A DNA stretch of 64,000 nucleotides from the NCBI GenBank assembly GCA_918298275.1, contig CAKJZO010000024.1, forward strand, positions 1-64,000, read 5' to 3'. Below are positions 36,101 through 43,405 of this stretch, in pieces. This DNA is from Spirochaetota bacterium (GTDB lineage Bacteria > Spirochaetota > Spirochaetia > Sphaerochaetales > Sphaerochaetaceae). Both the position numbers and the translations under genes were made by a program. Every line of letters begins with the position of its first letter. The first letter of the stretch is position 1. The notes under the pieces were generated by a model. That model had not been told where the DNA came from. It saw nothing but the letters and a program-made list of their open reading frames with translations, and did no database searches.

Positions 36101-36262
36101 CTTGTTCCTGGAATGTACTTCGGAGTCTTCCGCCAGTTCAACGTGGAGCTTAAGCTCATGTGCGAACGCAACGGTATCAACCTTGCGATGCAGCAGGTCG
36201 TAGTCAACAAACCGGTTGAGTACCCTTCCCTTGTTGTTGAACCAGAGAAGGCCGAGAACTGA
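33122..36262 (+). CDS. MscS-family mechanosensitive channel with two extracytoplasmic sensor regions
   Basis: It has 1046 residues. TM1 at about 9-27, then a sensor-like region to about 310; TM2; a charged linker; TM3 near 370-388; a second sensor-like region to about 650 with LYIFDKDGKEVLTN and YYVSEP, typical of Cache folds; TM4 near 660. Further helices follow, and the MscS pore helix and neck (GGAIGVIFGIACKNVFDDIL) lie near 850, followed by beta and C-terminal domains. Normal MscS is about 290 residues. The layout, resembling chemoreceptor ligand domains on a channel, suggests gating by solutes as well as tension. GGAG lies 10 bases before the ATG. Confidence 0.88.
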   Translation: MTRLKNKKALIIIIWLLFMAVANVIFFSVENRLSLSKAKVELKEQADSILKQIPSILDNEKYCLEESSRVITAKTRTMAFELENYETIEEATPFIESYIGVSGLSKVSIYDRDGNLIYGDPEQSILSAEERQLVGIILDSRLYSGAVSFDHYYRDSNSLLDSFMQYSDVFTSNVENTYWGVGNRWLVMVETAKNDYQEDIESYFDWRNIFSRMKVGKGGSIIVISAATEAVDSTAISELAGLEVSELGIKSKDGKGISDYSGLKTMLEQNEDVIQLTIAGKKYYTIQVGTGKTLILAILPVSEVRAEVTSATVILEMLLLLVTGIGTLYALFYSKSDVIAEESAVETDEDIVKSKRNPNRQWNRQLANKIKLIGMISIIGVLGLGIYLEALSSYSDTFDYSRTKVNNVVDLLDNNDVAIEKLKSWFNEEYLTRAKMAECVLSHTDQEVVDKDFLNKLADVLAVKDLYIFDKDGKEVLTNSEYDKRTIDESSDMRVVLEGRPYYVSEPQYDSVSGEVLQMVGIRLKDKNGISGGMLVLVADSRELNAISDKLGYKTIFEQISLSNDSFVMVINEDMTIEYMANIVDGEYIHSFDMFNYTGMSVSLLGVDEDKLRDNYNGNMFVLKNEYFASVKRDGNSFFLVMRPQIGIGGSNILPIIYATIVTGLFMAVLVWIVSVDKEGENKKAPRKRKHAESSVDTDDVRAMMGSLLYKKKPYFEERWPNECRKWREKTPSEKFQTACGFLLVIMLIAIFLHAVIAGRNSIWYYCINGEWDSGINLYSITTCVIATFALIMAKIIIHKLLFYIARAASQRGETICDLLDSFTAYALFIIGIVIFLANFGINLRTITLTGGAIGVIFGIACKNVFDDILSGIIMTLEGVVHDGDLVVYQGSWGVVLSIGVRTTRLKWFNDITVVRNNDFKNYITKKQEETARITTTITIDLNESLERVESIIAREIPDISRKLSKSIEGNIEIQYRGVENINLNGVDLSFAVLVPGMYFGVFRQFNVELKLMCERNGINLAMQQVVVNKPVEYPSLVVEPEKAEN

Positions 36263-36282
36263 CTAAATATGTTATATTATAA

Positions 36283-36936
36283 TCAGATATCACCTGATTC
36301 TGATTCATTTTCCTTCATCTGATACTTCTTGAGGTCAACCCTGCCTTCAGCTACCTCTATGCCTTCGGCTTCAAGCAGTCTTGCCTGAGCCCCGGCACCG
36401 CCGAAAGCGAATTCACCTGCAAGCTCGCCTTTTGAATTCACGACACGGAAACACGGGATATTGTCAGGATCCGGATTCCTATGCAGTGCATTGCCCACTG
36501 CCCTGGCCATCTTCCTGTCCCCTGCCATTTCTGCAACCTGGGCATATGTGGCAACATGTCCGTAAGGGATTCTCTTTACGGCTTCATAGATTCTCTTAGA
36601 CGGATTGTCCGTTACCAGTCTGTAGCTGTCACGGATCATCAGTTTGATATCCTTATCAGGAATGGAGCCGTCCAGGATTATGGTATTCCAATGCTCCTTG
36701 TTCTGATGGTATCCGGCAGTCACGGAGGCATAGGCATCGCGCCAGAAGAAAGCCTTGTCGGGGTCAACTTTGACGTTCAGATTGATATAACCATTGCGCT
36801 CATAAGTCCAGAGGAAAGCCTTGTCGTTTCCGGAAAACCGCACCAGTTGCCAGTTGTTGTCATGAAAAGGCGCATCAAGATAGGTATCCGGAAACGATAA
36901 ACCGTATTTCAGTGCTTGTTCTCGAGTTTTAATCAT
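36283..36936 (-). CDS. YjbR/MmcQ domain fused to MGMT-type alkyltransferase domain
   Basis: It has 217 residues. Residues 1-108 match the YjbR (DUF419) DNA-binding-like fold (FPDTYLDAPFHDNNWQLVR, LNVKVDPDKAFFWRD). Residues 112-200 are the methylguanine methyltransferase DNA-binding domain (IYEAVKRIPYGHVATYAQVA, ARAVGNALHRNP). The reactive site reads IPCFRVV with C162, so the nucleophile is kept but the usual PCHRV histidine is Phe. It may be an active or partly active alkyltransferase, or an alkylation-damage binder. It ends 20 bases from the convergent MscS gene. No Ada regulator nearby. Confidence 0.85.
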   Translation of the reverse strand: MIKTREQALKYGLSFPDTYLDAPFHDNNWQLVRFSGNDKAFLWTYERNGYINLNVKVDPDKAFFWRDAYASVTAGYHQNKEHWNTIILDGSIPDKDIKLMIRDSYRLVTDNPSKRIYEAVKRIPYGHVATYAQVAEMAGDRKMARAVGNALHRNPDPDNIPCFRVVNSKGELAGEFAFGGAGAQARLLEAEGIEVAEGRVDLKKYQMKENESESGDI

Positions 36937-36962
36937 GCTTTGATTCTAGCACATCTTCGGTT

Positions 36963-38582
36963 TTACTGAAGGTCCTCAATGATTTTCATGACATCCTTGA
37001 GGGTGAAGTCAACCCAGATGATACCGATGTCGTTGGATACATGGCGGTTCTCGCATTCTGCAATGATAGCTTCACCGAGGTCCTTTGCAGGATTATCCAT
37101 CGTACTCCAAAGGTTTTCGTCTGCCTCATAGCCGATCTGGAACATTACCGGACAAGGATTATACATCTCGGCCCAGTCGGCGAATTCACTGCAGATTCGG
37201 CTCAGGCTTCCTCGGAATCCCTGGCTGTCATTGACATAGATCAGTCCGGTTGTAGGCTCAGGGAGATAATCCTCGTCCCAGTGCTTCACGAAAATCGTAT
37301 AGTCCTTGTTAATTGCCTGAACTGCCTTGAGGACTTTCTTGGCTTCCGAGGTTTCAAGTACATCACCCAAGTTTCTAAGCCTCTTACCGCTTTTGCCCTC
37401 AATTTCCCTGGTTCTCCACTTATACCACTCAACATCAATTCCCAGACCCTTTACGCTCGGATGATGCTTGTAGTGATTAAGAACTTCCTTGGCAAGCTCC
37501 ACGAGATCTGCTTCTGCCGGCTCAACCTGAAGCCAAACCGAGTAACCGGCATTGTCCATTGCAGTGAGATAATCCTCGTACATGTCGACATCAGATCCGA
37601 TTACATGCTCGATTTCCTTCGAAAGCGGGAAATCAACCATGCAGTATCCGCCGTTCTGGTTGTTCAGTGTCTCCTCACTTACTCCGCCGATTGTACCGAC
37701 TATGAGGATATATGCACCGGTACTTCCGGGATAGCAGCTTTCCATCTTTGCTCCGAAATCAATCATCGTATCCACATCAGGATAGCGTCCGAAGCTATCA
37801 ATCATTCCATAGGTCGATGCCCTTACGCCCGCCCATTTTGCACTTCCGATGCAGGCAAGATCCTCTGTCTTCTCAAGACCGCAGCTGCTGCATGCATACT
37901 TGCGGAATCCGGTTTCGGTCTTGGTAGGCTCCTTCATTTCAACGAGCTCGAAGTTGTGGGTTTTTACAAGCTGGAAATCATTGATGCTGAGATTTGAATT
38001 CTCATTGACAGTCTTGTTGATAGAAAGCTTTCCGGAAAAACAACCGCCCTTGGCATCGATTTCCTTGTACTGCCCTACTTTTGTCTTGATACTGTAGTTT
38101 CCGTTGGAATCGGTAGTACCGGAATACTTTCTGATATTGGTTCCGATGACTGTTACGGTGGCACCGGCAAGAGGATTGCCGACATCATCCAGAACCTTTC
38201 CCTTTACGAAACCATACTTGAAAGTAAGATTAATTGTTCCGATCTGCGTAGCTGAACCTGCCGAAACGGTTACATCTGCTTTTGAAACCGAGTTATAAGA
38301 TTCCTTGGATATGGTTACCTGATATGTCCCTGCAGGCAAATCGGTGATTTCGAAGTTTCCGTGGGAATCTGGAAGAGCTTTATATGAAGTCTCACCGTCA
38401 GATGTTGCTATGATTGAAAGACCAGCAAGCGAGGCGCCGTCCTCAAGGGTCACGGTTCCCGATATCTTTCCGGGACTTGTGGAAGCTCCCGGAAAGGCAT
38501 CACATGATATCAATACTGATGAAATAAGAATTACTACGATTAATGAGATAATGGAATAAATGAGCGATTTCTGTCTGTTCAT
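36963..38582 (-). CDS. Surface lipoprotein with two carboxypeptidase-regulatory-like domains and a C-terminal putative barrel domain
   Basis: It has 539 residues. Signal peptide with lipobox SVLISC near residue 27. Two CarboxypepD_reg beta-sandwich units follow (GKISGTVTLEDGASLAGLSI and GFVKGKVLDDVGNPLAGATV). A CxxC motif (YACSSCGLEKTED) near residue 230 marks a short linker. The last about 280 residues (VKGLGIDVEWYKW, DYTIFVKHWDEDYLP, IGIIWVDFTLKD) look like an alpha/beta barrel with conserved acidic and aromatic residues, perhaps a glycoside hydrolase-like domain; I cannot name the family. AGGGGG precedes the ATG. It follows the barrel-protein gene by 110 bases. Confidence 0.65.
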   Translation of the reverse strand: MNRQKSLIYSIISLIVVILISSVLISCDAFPGASTSPGKISGTVTLEDGASLAGLSIIATSDGETSYKALPDSHGNFEITDLPAGTYQVTISKESYNSVSKADVTVSAGSATQIGTINLTFKYGFVKGKVLDDVGNPLAGATVTVIGTNIRKYSGTTDSNGNYSIKTKVGQYKEIDAKGGCFSGKLSINKTVNENSNLSINDFQLVKTHNFELVEMKEPTKTETGFRKYACSSCGLEKTEDLACIGSAKWAGVRASTYGMIDSFGRYPDVDTMIDFGAKMESCYPGSTGAYILIVGTIGGVSEETLNNQNGGYCMVDFPLSKEIEHVIGSDVDMYEDYLTAMDNAGYSVWLQVEPAEADLVELAKEVLNHYKHHPSVKGLGIDVEWYKWRTREIEGKSGKRLRNLGDVLETSEAKKVLKAVQAINKDYTIFVKHWDEDYLPEPTTGLIYVNDSQGFRGSLSRICSEFADWAEMYNPCPVMFQIGYEADENLWSTMDNPAKDLGEAIIAECENRHVSNDIGIIWVDFTLKDVMKIIEDLQ

Positions 38583-38639
38583 ACTGCAATCCCCCTATCT
38601 TATAATCGGATAATAACATACTATTTTTCAGTTGGCTAG

Positions 38640-38653
38640 TTTTAACGTTAAAA
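38640..38653. promoter_or_regulatory. Perfect 14-bp palindrome between the barrel-protein and lipoprotein genes
   Basis: TTTTAACGTTAAAA lies in the 110-base gap, 58 bases upstream of the lipoprotein start. Its AACGTT core is like LacI-type operators but it lacks the GAAAACG half-site seen at 58-61 kb. The gap otherwise shows only AT-rich -10-like sequences. It may regulate the lipoprotein alone. Confidence 0.4.
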
Positions 38654-38692
38654 TTGTTACGATTAATTTGCTATTGTATTTTTCAGCAGTAA

Positions 38693-40174
38693 TTACAGGT
38701 AATCAGCTATTACAAGCATTACTCCGGCATAAAGCTTCAAAGCACCCGTATCATGAGTGAGATCCCTTGTATAGCAGACCGAGATATCCATTCCGATTCC
38801 AGGCTGAGGATAGTAGCAGAAATCAGAACCGATGCTCAGAACAGTAGTCACATCACCGGGGAGCTTCAGAGGATCGTACTTGGCCTTGTATTCATCGTCA
38901 TAGGGACTGTCGATATAGTAGCTTCCTCTCTGAAGGAGAGATGCATTGAAATCAATCTTGTATTCCGTTGACTCATAGCTTAGAGACAACAGATGCAAAA
39001 CCGATCCGGGACCATACTTGAAGCCGAGAAAGAATGCATCATCGTCATAGAACTTCTTGGGTCCGGCGTTGGAATTGATCTGGAAATCAGATGTATACTT
39101 GCCTGCACTGACAGCACGGTTATACATGTAGGTACTGCAGTAGTAGAATTCATAGGAAACATTCAGACCTCCGGGGACATGGAGAGTGTCGTCCTTGATG
39201 GCATATCGGTTGTTGCTGAATTCTTTTCCCCAGAAGGGGTTGCCGGATATTACATTGCACTCAACACCTGCAGAGGCCCCTATGGCCGTCGGATTTGTGC
39301 TGGGCTCCTCTGCAAGCCTGAAATCATCCATTGCCAGACTTCCGAAGAGTCGTACAGGACCGAATTTGGCTTCCACTGACATATCTACCATGACGTTGGA
39401 ACAGTCATCCTGGTAGTTGTTGTGCCAAAGTGCAATCGGCGTCCAGTCCAAGAAAGACGGAACCTTGCCGTAGATGTTGTTCATCTCGGTAAACGATACC
39501 CTGAATCGGCTGCCATGGAAGGAAAAGCGATGGGCAAACGTTGTCTGGGGAGCTCCTTCGGCTTCGACTCCACTATCGAAATAGTGTTTGAATGCAAGGG
39601 CGACAAGGTCGTAGCTGAACTTCCAATTAGTTGATATGTCAGTATTTATTTTGAAATAGATATTGTCGAGATAAGGCTGGGAATCAGAAAGAGCCATGCC
39701 GTAATTACCAGGACCCCATTTGATCTGACGTCGTCCGACTGAGAGATAGATAAGCTGCTCTTCTGAGGTGTAATCTATATACCCGACTCTCGGAAAAGAT
39801 AGATCCAAATTGGCATTATTTAGAAACGGAATATTAGTGTAAAGCTTATTTCGGTCGCGAATCTGGACGAAGATATCCTGCAGGACATCTACAAGAACAA
39901 CCATATCGATTTTGTCGGTATCAAGCTCAAATCCCAGATTCAGAAACGCAGGTTTTTCGAAAGCATCATACCAGTAGTCCTGCTTTGTTTCCCACCATTG
40001 AGTGTCCTGGATTCCGGACGGGGATTTCCAATCCAAGCCTTCGATTCCTGCCGTAGTATTGTCAAAAGTAAAGTACGAAGTGAAATCCAGAACAGGTGTC
40101 AGCTTTGCGAACAGTGAAAGAGACAGTATCAACAAAACTGCAGTCAGAACAAGAGTTTTCTTCATAAGCTTCAT
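38693..40174 (-). CDS. Predicted outer-membrane beta-barrel (porin-like) protein
   Basis: It has 493 residues. Signal peptide MKLMKKTLVLTAVLLILSLS, cleavage near LFA. The mature part alternates aromatic-rich strands with Asp/Tyr turns (YYCSTYMYNRAVSAGKYTSD, YAGVMLVIADYL at the end), the profile of a spirochaetal outer-membrane barrel. The ending YL is hydrophobic, as barrels often are. No close family name is recognised. The frame's first ATG overlaps the isomerase-like gene by 4 bases; a second ATG 9 bases later is equally possible. Position after the isomerase-like gene suggests a shared sugar-related role. Confidence 0.65.
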   Translation of the reverse strand: MKLMKKTLVLTAVLLILSLSLFAKLTPVLDFTSYFTFDNTTAGIEGLDWKSPSGIQDTQWWETKQDYWYDAFEKPAFLNLGFELDTDKIDMVVLVDVLQDIFVQIRDRNKLYTNIPFLNNANLDLSFPRVGYIDYTSEEQLIYLSVGRRQIKWGPGNYGMALSDSQPYLDNIYFKINTDISTNWKFSYDLVALAFKHYFDSGVEAEGAPQTTFAHRFSFHGSRFRVSFTEMNNIYGKVPSFLDWTPIALWHNNYQDDCSNVMVDMSVEAKFGPVRLFGSLAMDDFRLAEEPSTNPTAIGASAGVECNVISGNPFWGKEFSNNRYAIKDDTLHVPGGLNVSYEFYYCSTYMYNRAVSAGKYTSDFQINSNAGPKKFYDDDAFFLGFKYGPGSVLHLLSLSYESTEYKIDFNASLLQRGSYYIDSPYDDEYKAKYDPLKLPGDVTTVLSIGSDFCYYPQPGIGMDISVCYTRDLTHDTGALKLYAGVMLVIADYL

Positions 40175-41373
40175 CTTCCCAGGAAGTCTTCAATTTCAGC
40201 TCTGTGGCGGCCGTAGAATACGATATGATGGTTGCCGCAGGGAGCTTTGAGAAGATCTCCTGCATCGTAAGGATCATCAAGTCTGACTTCTATCTGTGTT
40301 CTGCAGAGAGTGCTTTCATGTAGGTTTCCGATGATCTGTCCCTCTGCAATCCAGTAGGTCTTCAGGTCCTTTGCAAGCCTCAGGATTGTAATAGGCTGCT
40401 CTCTAAGTTCACCCTTCACTGCTACTCCGATTCCCGATTCGAAGTGAGTATCGTAGGTATAGGATTCGGCCATGTCATAAGGCATGGTGCAATGTGCCAG
40501 AACAACTAAGTTTTCATTTACATCAATTCTTGAAGGATTGGCTTGGAATGAAGACTGACCTGTCACCTTTCTTACGATTGCCATACTCAGCATGCTCATT
40601 ACATCACCTTCGCATGTTCCGATGAAGCCTTCAGTATTCAGTTGTGCAAGAGAAAGGCAACCTGTTGTATGGATGGAGTCCAGAAGATCGAAACATCTTA
40701 CGGTAAGTCCGTCGAGTTTGTTCATTTCCCTCAGCCTGAGCATTGCCCTTACAAGGCGTCTGGAAGAACCGAAGTCAAGATTATCCGTGATTTCCTCTTC
40801 ATAATCGGCAGATTCGTAATTGCCAAGCAGCTCTTCCATGGGAATCTGAACAAGATCGGTTCCGAATACCTGTTTTACCTTATCCGTTTCAGGAACAGAG
40901 GCAATCAGCCAATCAGATGGCTTTCCGACTACCCCATATCTTCCGCCTAGGTTCACATTTCCCTTGATATGAAGGTTTCTTGCCTCTGCGGCTGCGGATT
41001 GTTCATTCGCGCCTTTCAGAAGTTTCCTGATCCTATCGGCTATGTACTTAGGACTTCCGTGCAGTATCTCCCCTTCATAACCTTCACAGTTGAGGTATGT
41101 AAGAATCTCAATTGAGGCTGCAAGGCTGTTGTCGGTCCCACTTGTAAGAAGGTAATAAGGAGCCTTCATCTCGGGGAAATGCTTGAGAAATATACCTTCA
41201 CTGCCTCCGGAGGATATGAAGACAAGCTTCAGGTCAGCATCATAGTCATCTATGGGCGAGACTTCTATCTGCTCTCCGAGCTCCGCTTCGATTGAAGCAA
41301 GAAATGATGCATGTCGCTGGGCGAGCAGGTCCTGTCTATGAAGATCTGAATGGAAACTCGATACTTTAATCAT
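40171..41373 (-). CDS. L-fucose isomerase-like protein
   Basis: It has 400 residues, shorter than FucI (about 590) but typical of the fucose/arabinose isomerase-like group. The N half is Rossmann-like; the C half has TCEGDVMSMLSM (metal-binding Glu/Asp), VLAHCTMPYDM and GLLxxPCGNHH-type ending LLKAPCGNHHIV. It likely isomerises an aldose or ketose; the exact sugar is unknown. ATGA overlap with the downstream barrel-protein gene and a 15-base gap to the aldo/keto reductase place it in the asd-msrA operon. Confidence 0.8.
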   Translation of the reverse strand: MIKVSSFHSDLHRQDLLAQRHASFLASIEAELGEQIEVSPIDDYDADLKLVFISSGGSEGIFLKHFPEMKAPYYLLTSGTDNSLAASIEILTYLNCEGYEGEILHGSPKYIADRIRKLLKGANEQSAAAEARNLHIKGNVNLGGRYGVVGKPSDWLIASVPETDKVKQVFGTDLVQIPMEELLGNYESADYEEEITDNLDFGSSRRLVRAMLRLREMNKLDGLTVRCFDLLDSIHTTGCLSLAQLNTEGFIGTCEGDVMSMLSMAIVRKVTGQSSFQANPSRIDVNENLVVLAHCTMPYDMAESYTYDTHFESGIGVAVKGELREQPITILRLAKDLKTYWIAEGQIIGNLHESTLCRTQIEVRLDDPYDAGDLLKAPCGNHHIVFYGRHRAEIEDFLGR

Positions 41374-41388
41374 GATAATTCCTTGTAT

Positions 41389-42306
41389 TTACGGTAATTC
41401 GTTGCCGGCAGCAGTATAAAGGGAATACCACTCTTCTCTTGAAAGAGTTATATCGGCAGCCTTTGCAGCCGATTTGATGTGTTCGGGATTCATGGTACCT
41501 GCAATGACCTGCATCCTTGCCGGATATCTGAGTAGCCAGGCGTACGCAATTGTATCGGCCTGTACATTGTACTTGTCTGCCAGTCTGTTGAGTTCAGCGT
41601 TGAGCTTCTCATATTCCGGATCTCCAAGGAAGCATCCGTCGAAGAAGCCCTTCTGAAGCGGTGACCACGTCTGGACAATAATGCCTTTCAGGCGGCAGTA
41701 CTCAAGTGTTCCGGATGACCTTGTCACTGCCCCGTTGAACATTGTGTTGACGTTGATGCCCTCGTCAATCATCGGACTGTGGGCAATGCTCATCTGAAGC
41801 TGGTCTGCAACAATCGGAAAGGAAACACCGCTCTGAAGAAGCTCAAGCTGGAAGCGGTTCATGTTTGAAACACCGAACGATTGAACCTTCCCTTCTTCAT
41901 GAAGTCTGGAGAATGCCTGCTGAACCTCATCAAGGTCCATAAGTGCATCCGGCCTGTGAAGAAGCAGGCAGTCAAGATGGTCCGTCCCGAGGCGGGAAAG
42001 TATTCCGTCAACCGATCGCAGGATATAATCGCGGGAGAAATCGTACAGTCCGTCACGGATAGCGCATTTGGACTGGATGAAGATATTGTCCCTGAGATCC
42101 GGGTCTTTCTTCAGAACCGTGGCAAAAAGCTTCTCGCACTCCCCGTCACCGTAGATATCTGCATGGTCGAAGAAATTGATTCCGGCATCGATTGAAGTCT
42201 TGACGACCCTGTCTACCTGCGTGGGATTCAGCTCGTCCATTCGCATGCATCCCAATCCGATCACCGATACTTTGCGCTTGGTGCATCCGAAATCGAAGTA
42301 TTTCAT
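41389..42306 (-). CDS. Aldo/keto reductase (YdhF-like)
   Basis: It has 305 residues, NAD(P)H-dependent carbonyl reductase. MKYFDFGCTKRKVSVIGLGC at the start, catalytic Asp/Tyr motif FFDHADIYGDGECE, HLDCLLLHRPDALMD, FGVSNMN and QLQMSIAH are all YdhF-group features. Unlike the 23.8 kb reductase it has no Fe-S domain. The start at 42306 overlaps the stop of the 2H-phosphoesterase gene by one base (TGATG), with GGAGG upstream; a longer reading frame exists but ignores this site. Confidence 0.9.
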   Translation of the reverse strand: MKYFDFGCTKRKVSVIGLGCMRMDELNPTQVDRVVKTSIDAGINFFDHADIYGDGECEKLFATVLKKDPDLRDNIFIQSKCAIRDGLYDFSRDYILRSVDGILSRLGTDHLDCLLLHRPDALMDLDEVQQAFSRLHEEGKVQSFGVSNMNRFQLELLQSGVSFPIVADQLQMSIAHSPMIDEGINVNTMFNGAVTRSSGTLEYCRLKGIIVQTWSPLQKGFFDGCFLGDPEYEKLNAELNRLADKYNVQADTIAYAWLLRYPARMQVIAGTMNPEHIKSAAKAADITLSREEWYSLYTAAGNELP

Positions 42307-42884
42307 CAGCTTTCCTCCAGTTTCTTCCACTGTTCGCTTACATCCGTGCTGGTTCCGAGATGGGAATGCCTGTAGACGGAATAGCTTCCAGGTTTTCCGG
42401 TATCGGAGGTACCGATCAGGAAATCCCTTACATGGATTCTGCTTGGAAGCGGAATGGTTCTGATCATCTCGAATGCAGGACCCAGCTTGGAATCCTCATC
42501 GAAAAACAATGTGGCATGATATATGAATGAAAGATCAAATTCATGCGGCTTGACACCGAAAGATGACATCATCAGTTCATCCAGATGGGAGTGTATCTCT
42601 TTAAGTTTGTCGGTTTCCTTCATTCGCACCCAAACTACGCCCGGGGCATGCTCATAGCAATCAGTCTCAACGTTGAATGGACCGAGAGAAGAGAAATACT
42701 TGCATAGAACGGAAACGCATTCATCCAAACGGCTGTCGTCGATTTCAAATGAAATCTTGAGCGAAATATGAAGCGGCAGAATCGTCAACGGACACTTGAC
42801 ACCGAGTTCTTCCCCAATTCCGATTGCCCTATCTCTGAGCTCCTCCAATTCATCCTCGATGTAAAGTGCTGTCCAGACGTTCAT
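42306..42884 (-). CDS. 2H phosphoesterase (2'-5' RNA ligase/LigT-like)
   Basis: It has 192 residues. Two His-x-Ser/Thr motifs define the family: HISL with H39 and HATL with H123, each in a beta strand (LTILPLHISLKISF and LSFIYHATLFF). Family members cleave cyclic phosphates or 2'-5' linkages in RNA or nucleotide signals. Substrate unknown. It overlaps msrA by 4 bases (ATGA) and the reductase by 1. Confidence 0.8.
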   Translation of the reverse strand: MNVWTALYIEDELEELRDRAIGIGEELGVKCPLTILPLHISLKISFEIDDSRLDECVSVLCKYFSSLGPFNVETDCYEHAPGVVWVRMKETDKLKEIHSHLDELMMSSFGVKPHEFDLSFIYHATLFFDEDSKLGPAFEMIRTIPLPSRIHVRDFLIGTSDTGKPGSYSVYRHSHLGTSTDVSEQWKKLEES

Positions 42885-43405
42885 CCTTTCCCCTTGTTAA
42901 GAGCTCTTACGGCCTTGAACTGTCCAAGTGATACATGGCAGTAGCCGCCCGGATTCTTTATCAGGTAATCCTGATGATAATCCTCTGCATTATAGAATAC
43001 ACTCAAAGGCTTGAGTTCGGTGAAGAATTTGTCATATTTGAGCTTTTCTTCTGAAAAAGCCCTATTCAAATCATCAAACAGAGTCATGGGGAAATCAGAA
43101 GGATAATAGATCCCGGTACGGTACTGATCACCTATGTCATGTGCCTGCCCGTCATCCTGTGTCGGATCGATGATGAGAAAGAAAGCCTTAAGGAGAGTTT
43201 CTACGGAAACGATATCAGGATTGAAGCAAACCTCGACGGTTTCACGATAGCCTGTATCTCCTTGTTTGACCTGAGAATAAGTAGGATTATCAATATGGCC
43301 GTTGGCGTAGCCCACAGTTGTGGAGACTACGCCGTCGAGCTGTCTGAATGCATGCTCGGTGCCCCAGAAACATCCGCCTGCAAAGTAGAGTCTGGCTTCT
43401 GTCAT
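42881..43405 (-). CDS. msrA: Peptide methionine sulfoxide reductase MsrA
   Basis: Reduces methionine-S-sulfoxide in proteins. It has 174 residues with catalytic GGCFWGTEHAF (C12), TTVGYANG, TGYRETVEV and EDYHQDYLIKNPGGYC. No MsrB domain is fused. It overlaps asd and the 2H gene by 4 bases each. A second-cysteine candidate lies in GYCHVS. Confidence 0.96.
   Translation of the reverse strand: MTEARLYFAGGCFWGTEHAFRQLDGVVSTTVGYANGHIDNPTYSQVKQGDTGYRETVEVCFNPDIVSVETLLKAFFLIIDPTQDDGQAHDIGDQYRTGIYYPSDFPMTLFDDLNRAFSEEKLKYDKFFTELKPLSVFYNAEDYHQDYLIKNPGGYCHVSLGQFKAVRALNKGKG

Noticed and set aside
37041-37997. 318-codon plus-strand frame opposite the lipoprotein gene
   Set aside because: Antisense shadow of a gene with signal peptide and domains; no ribosome site.
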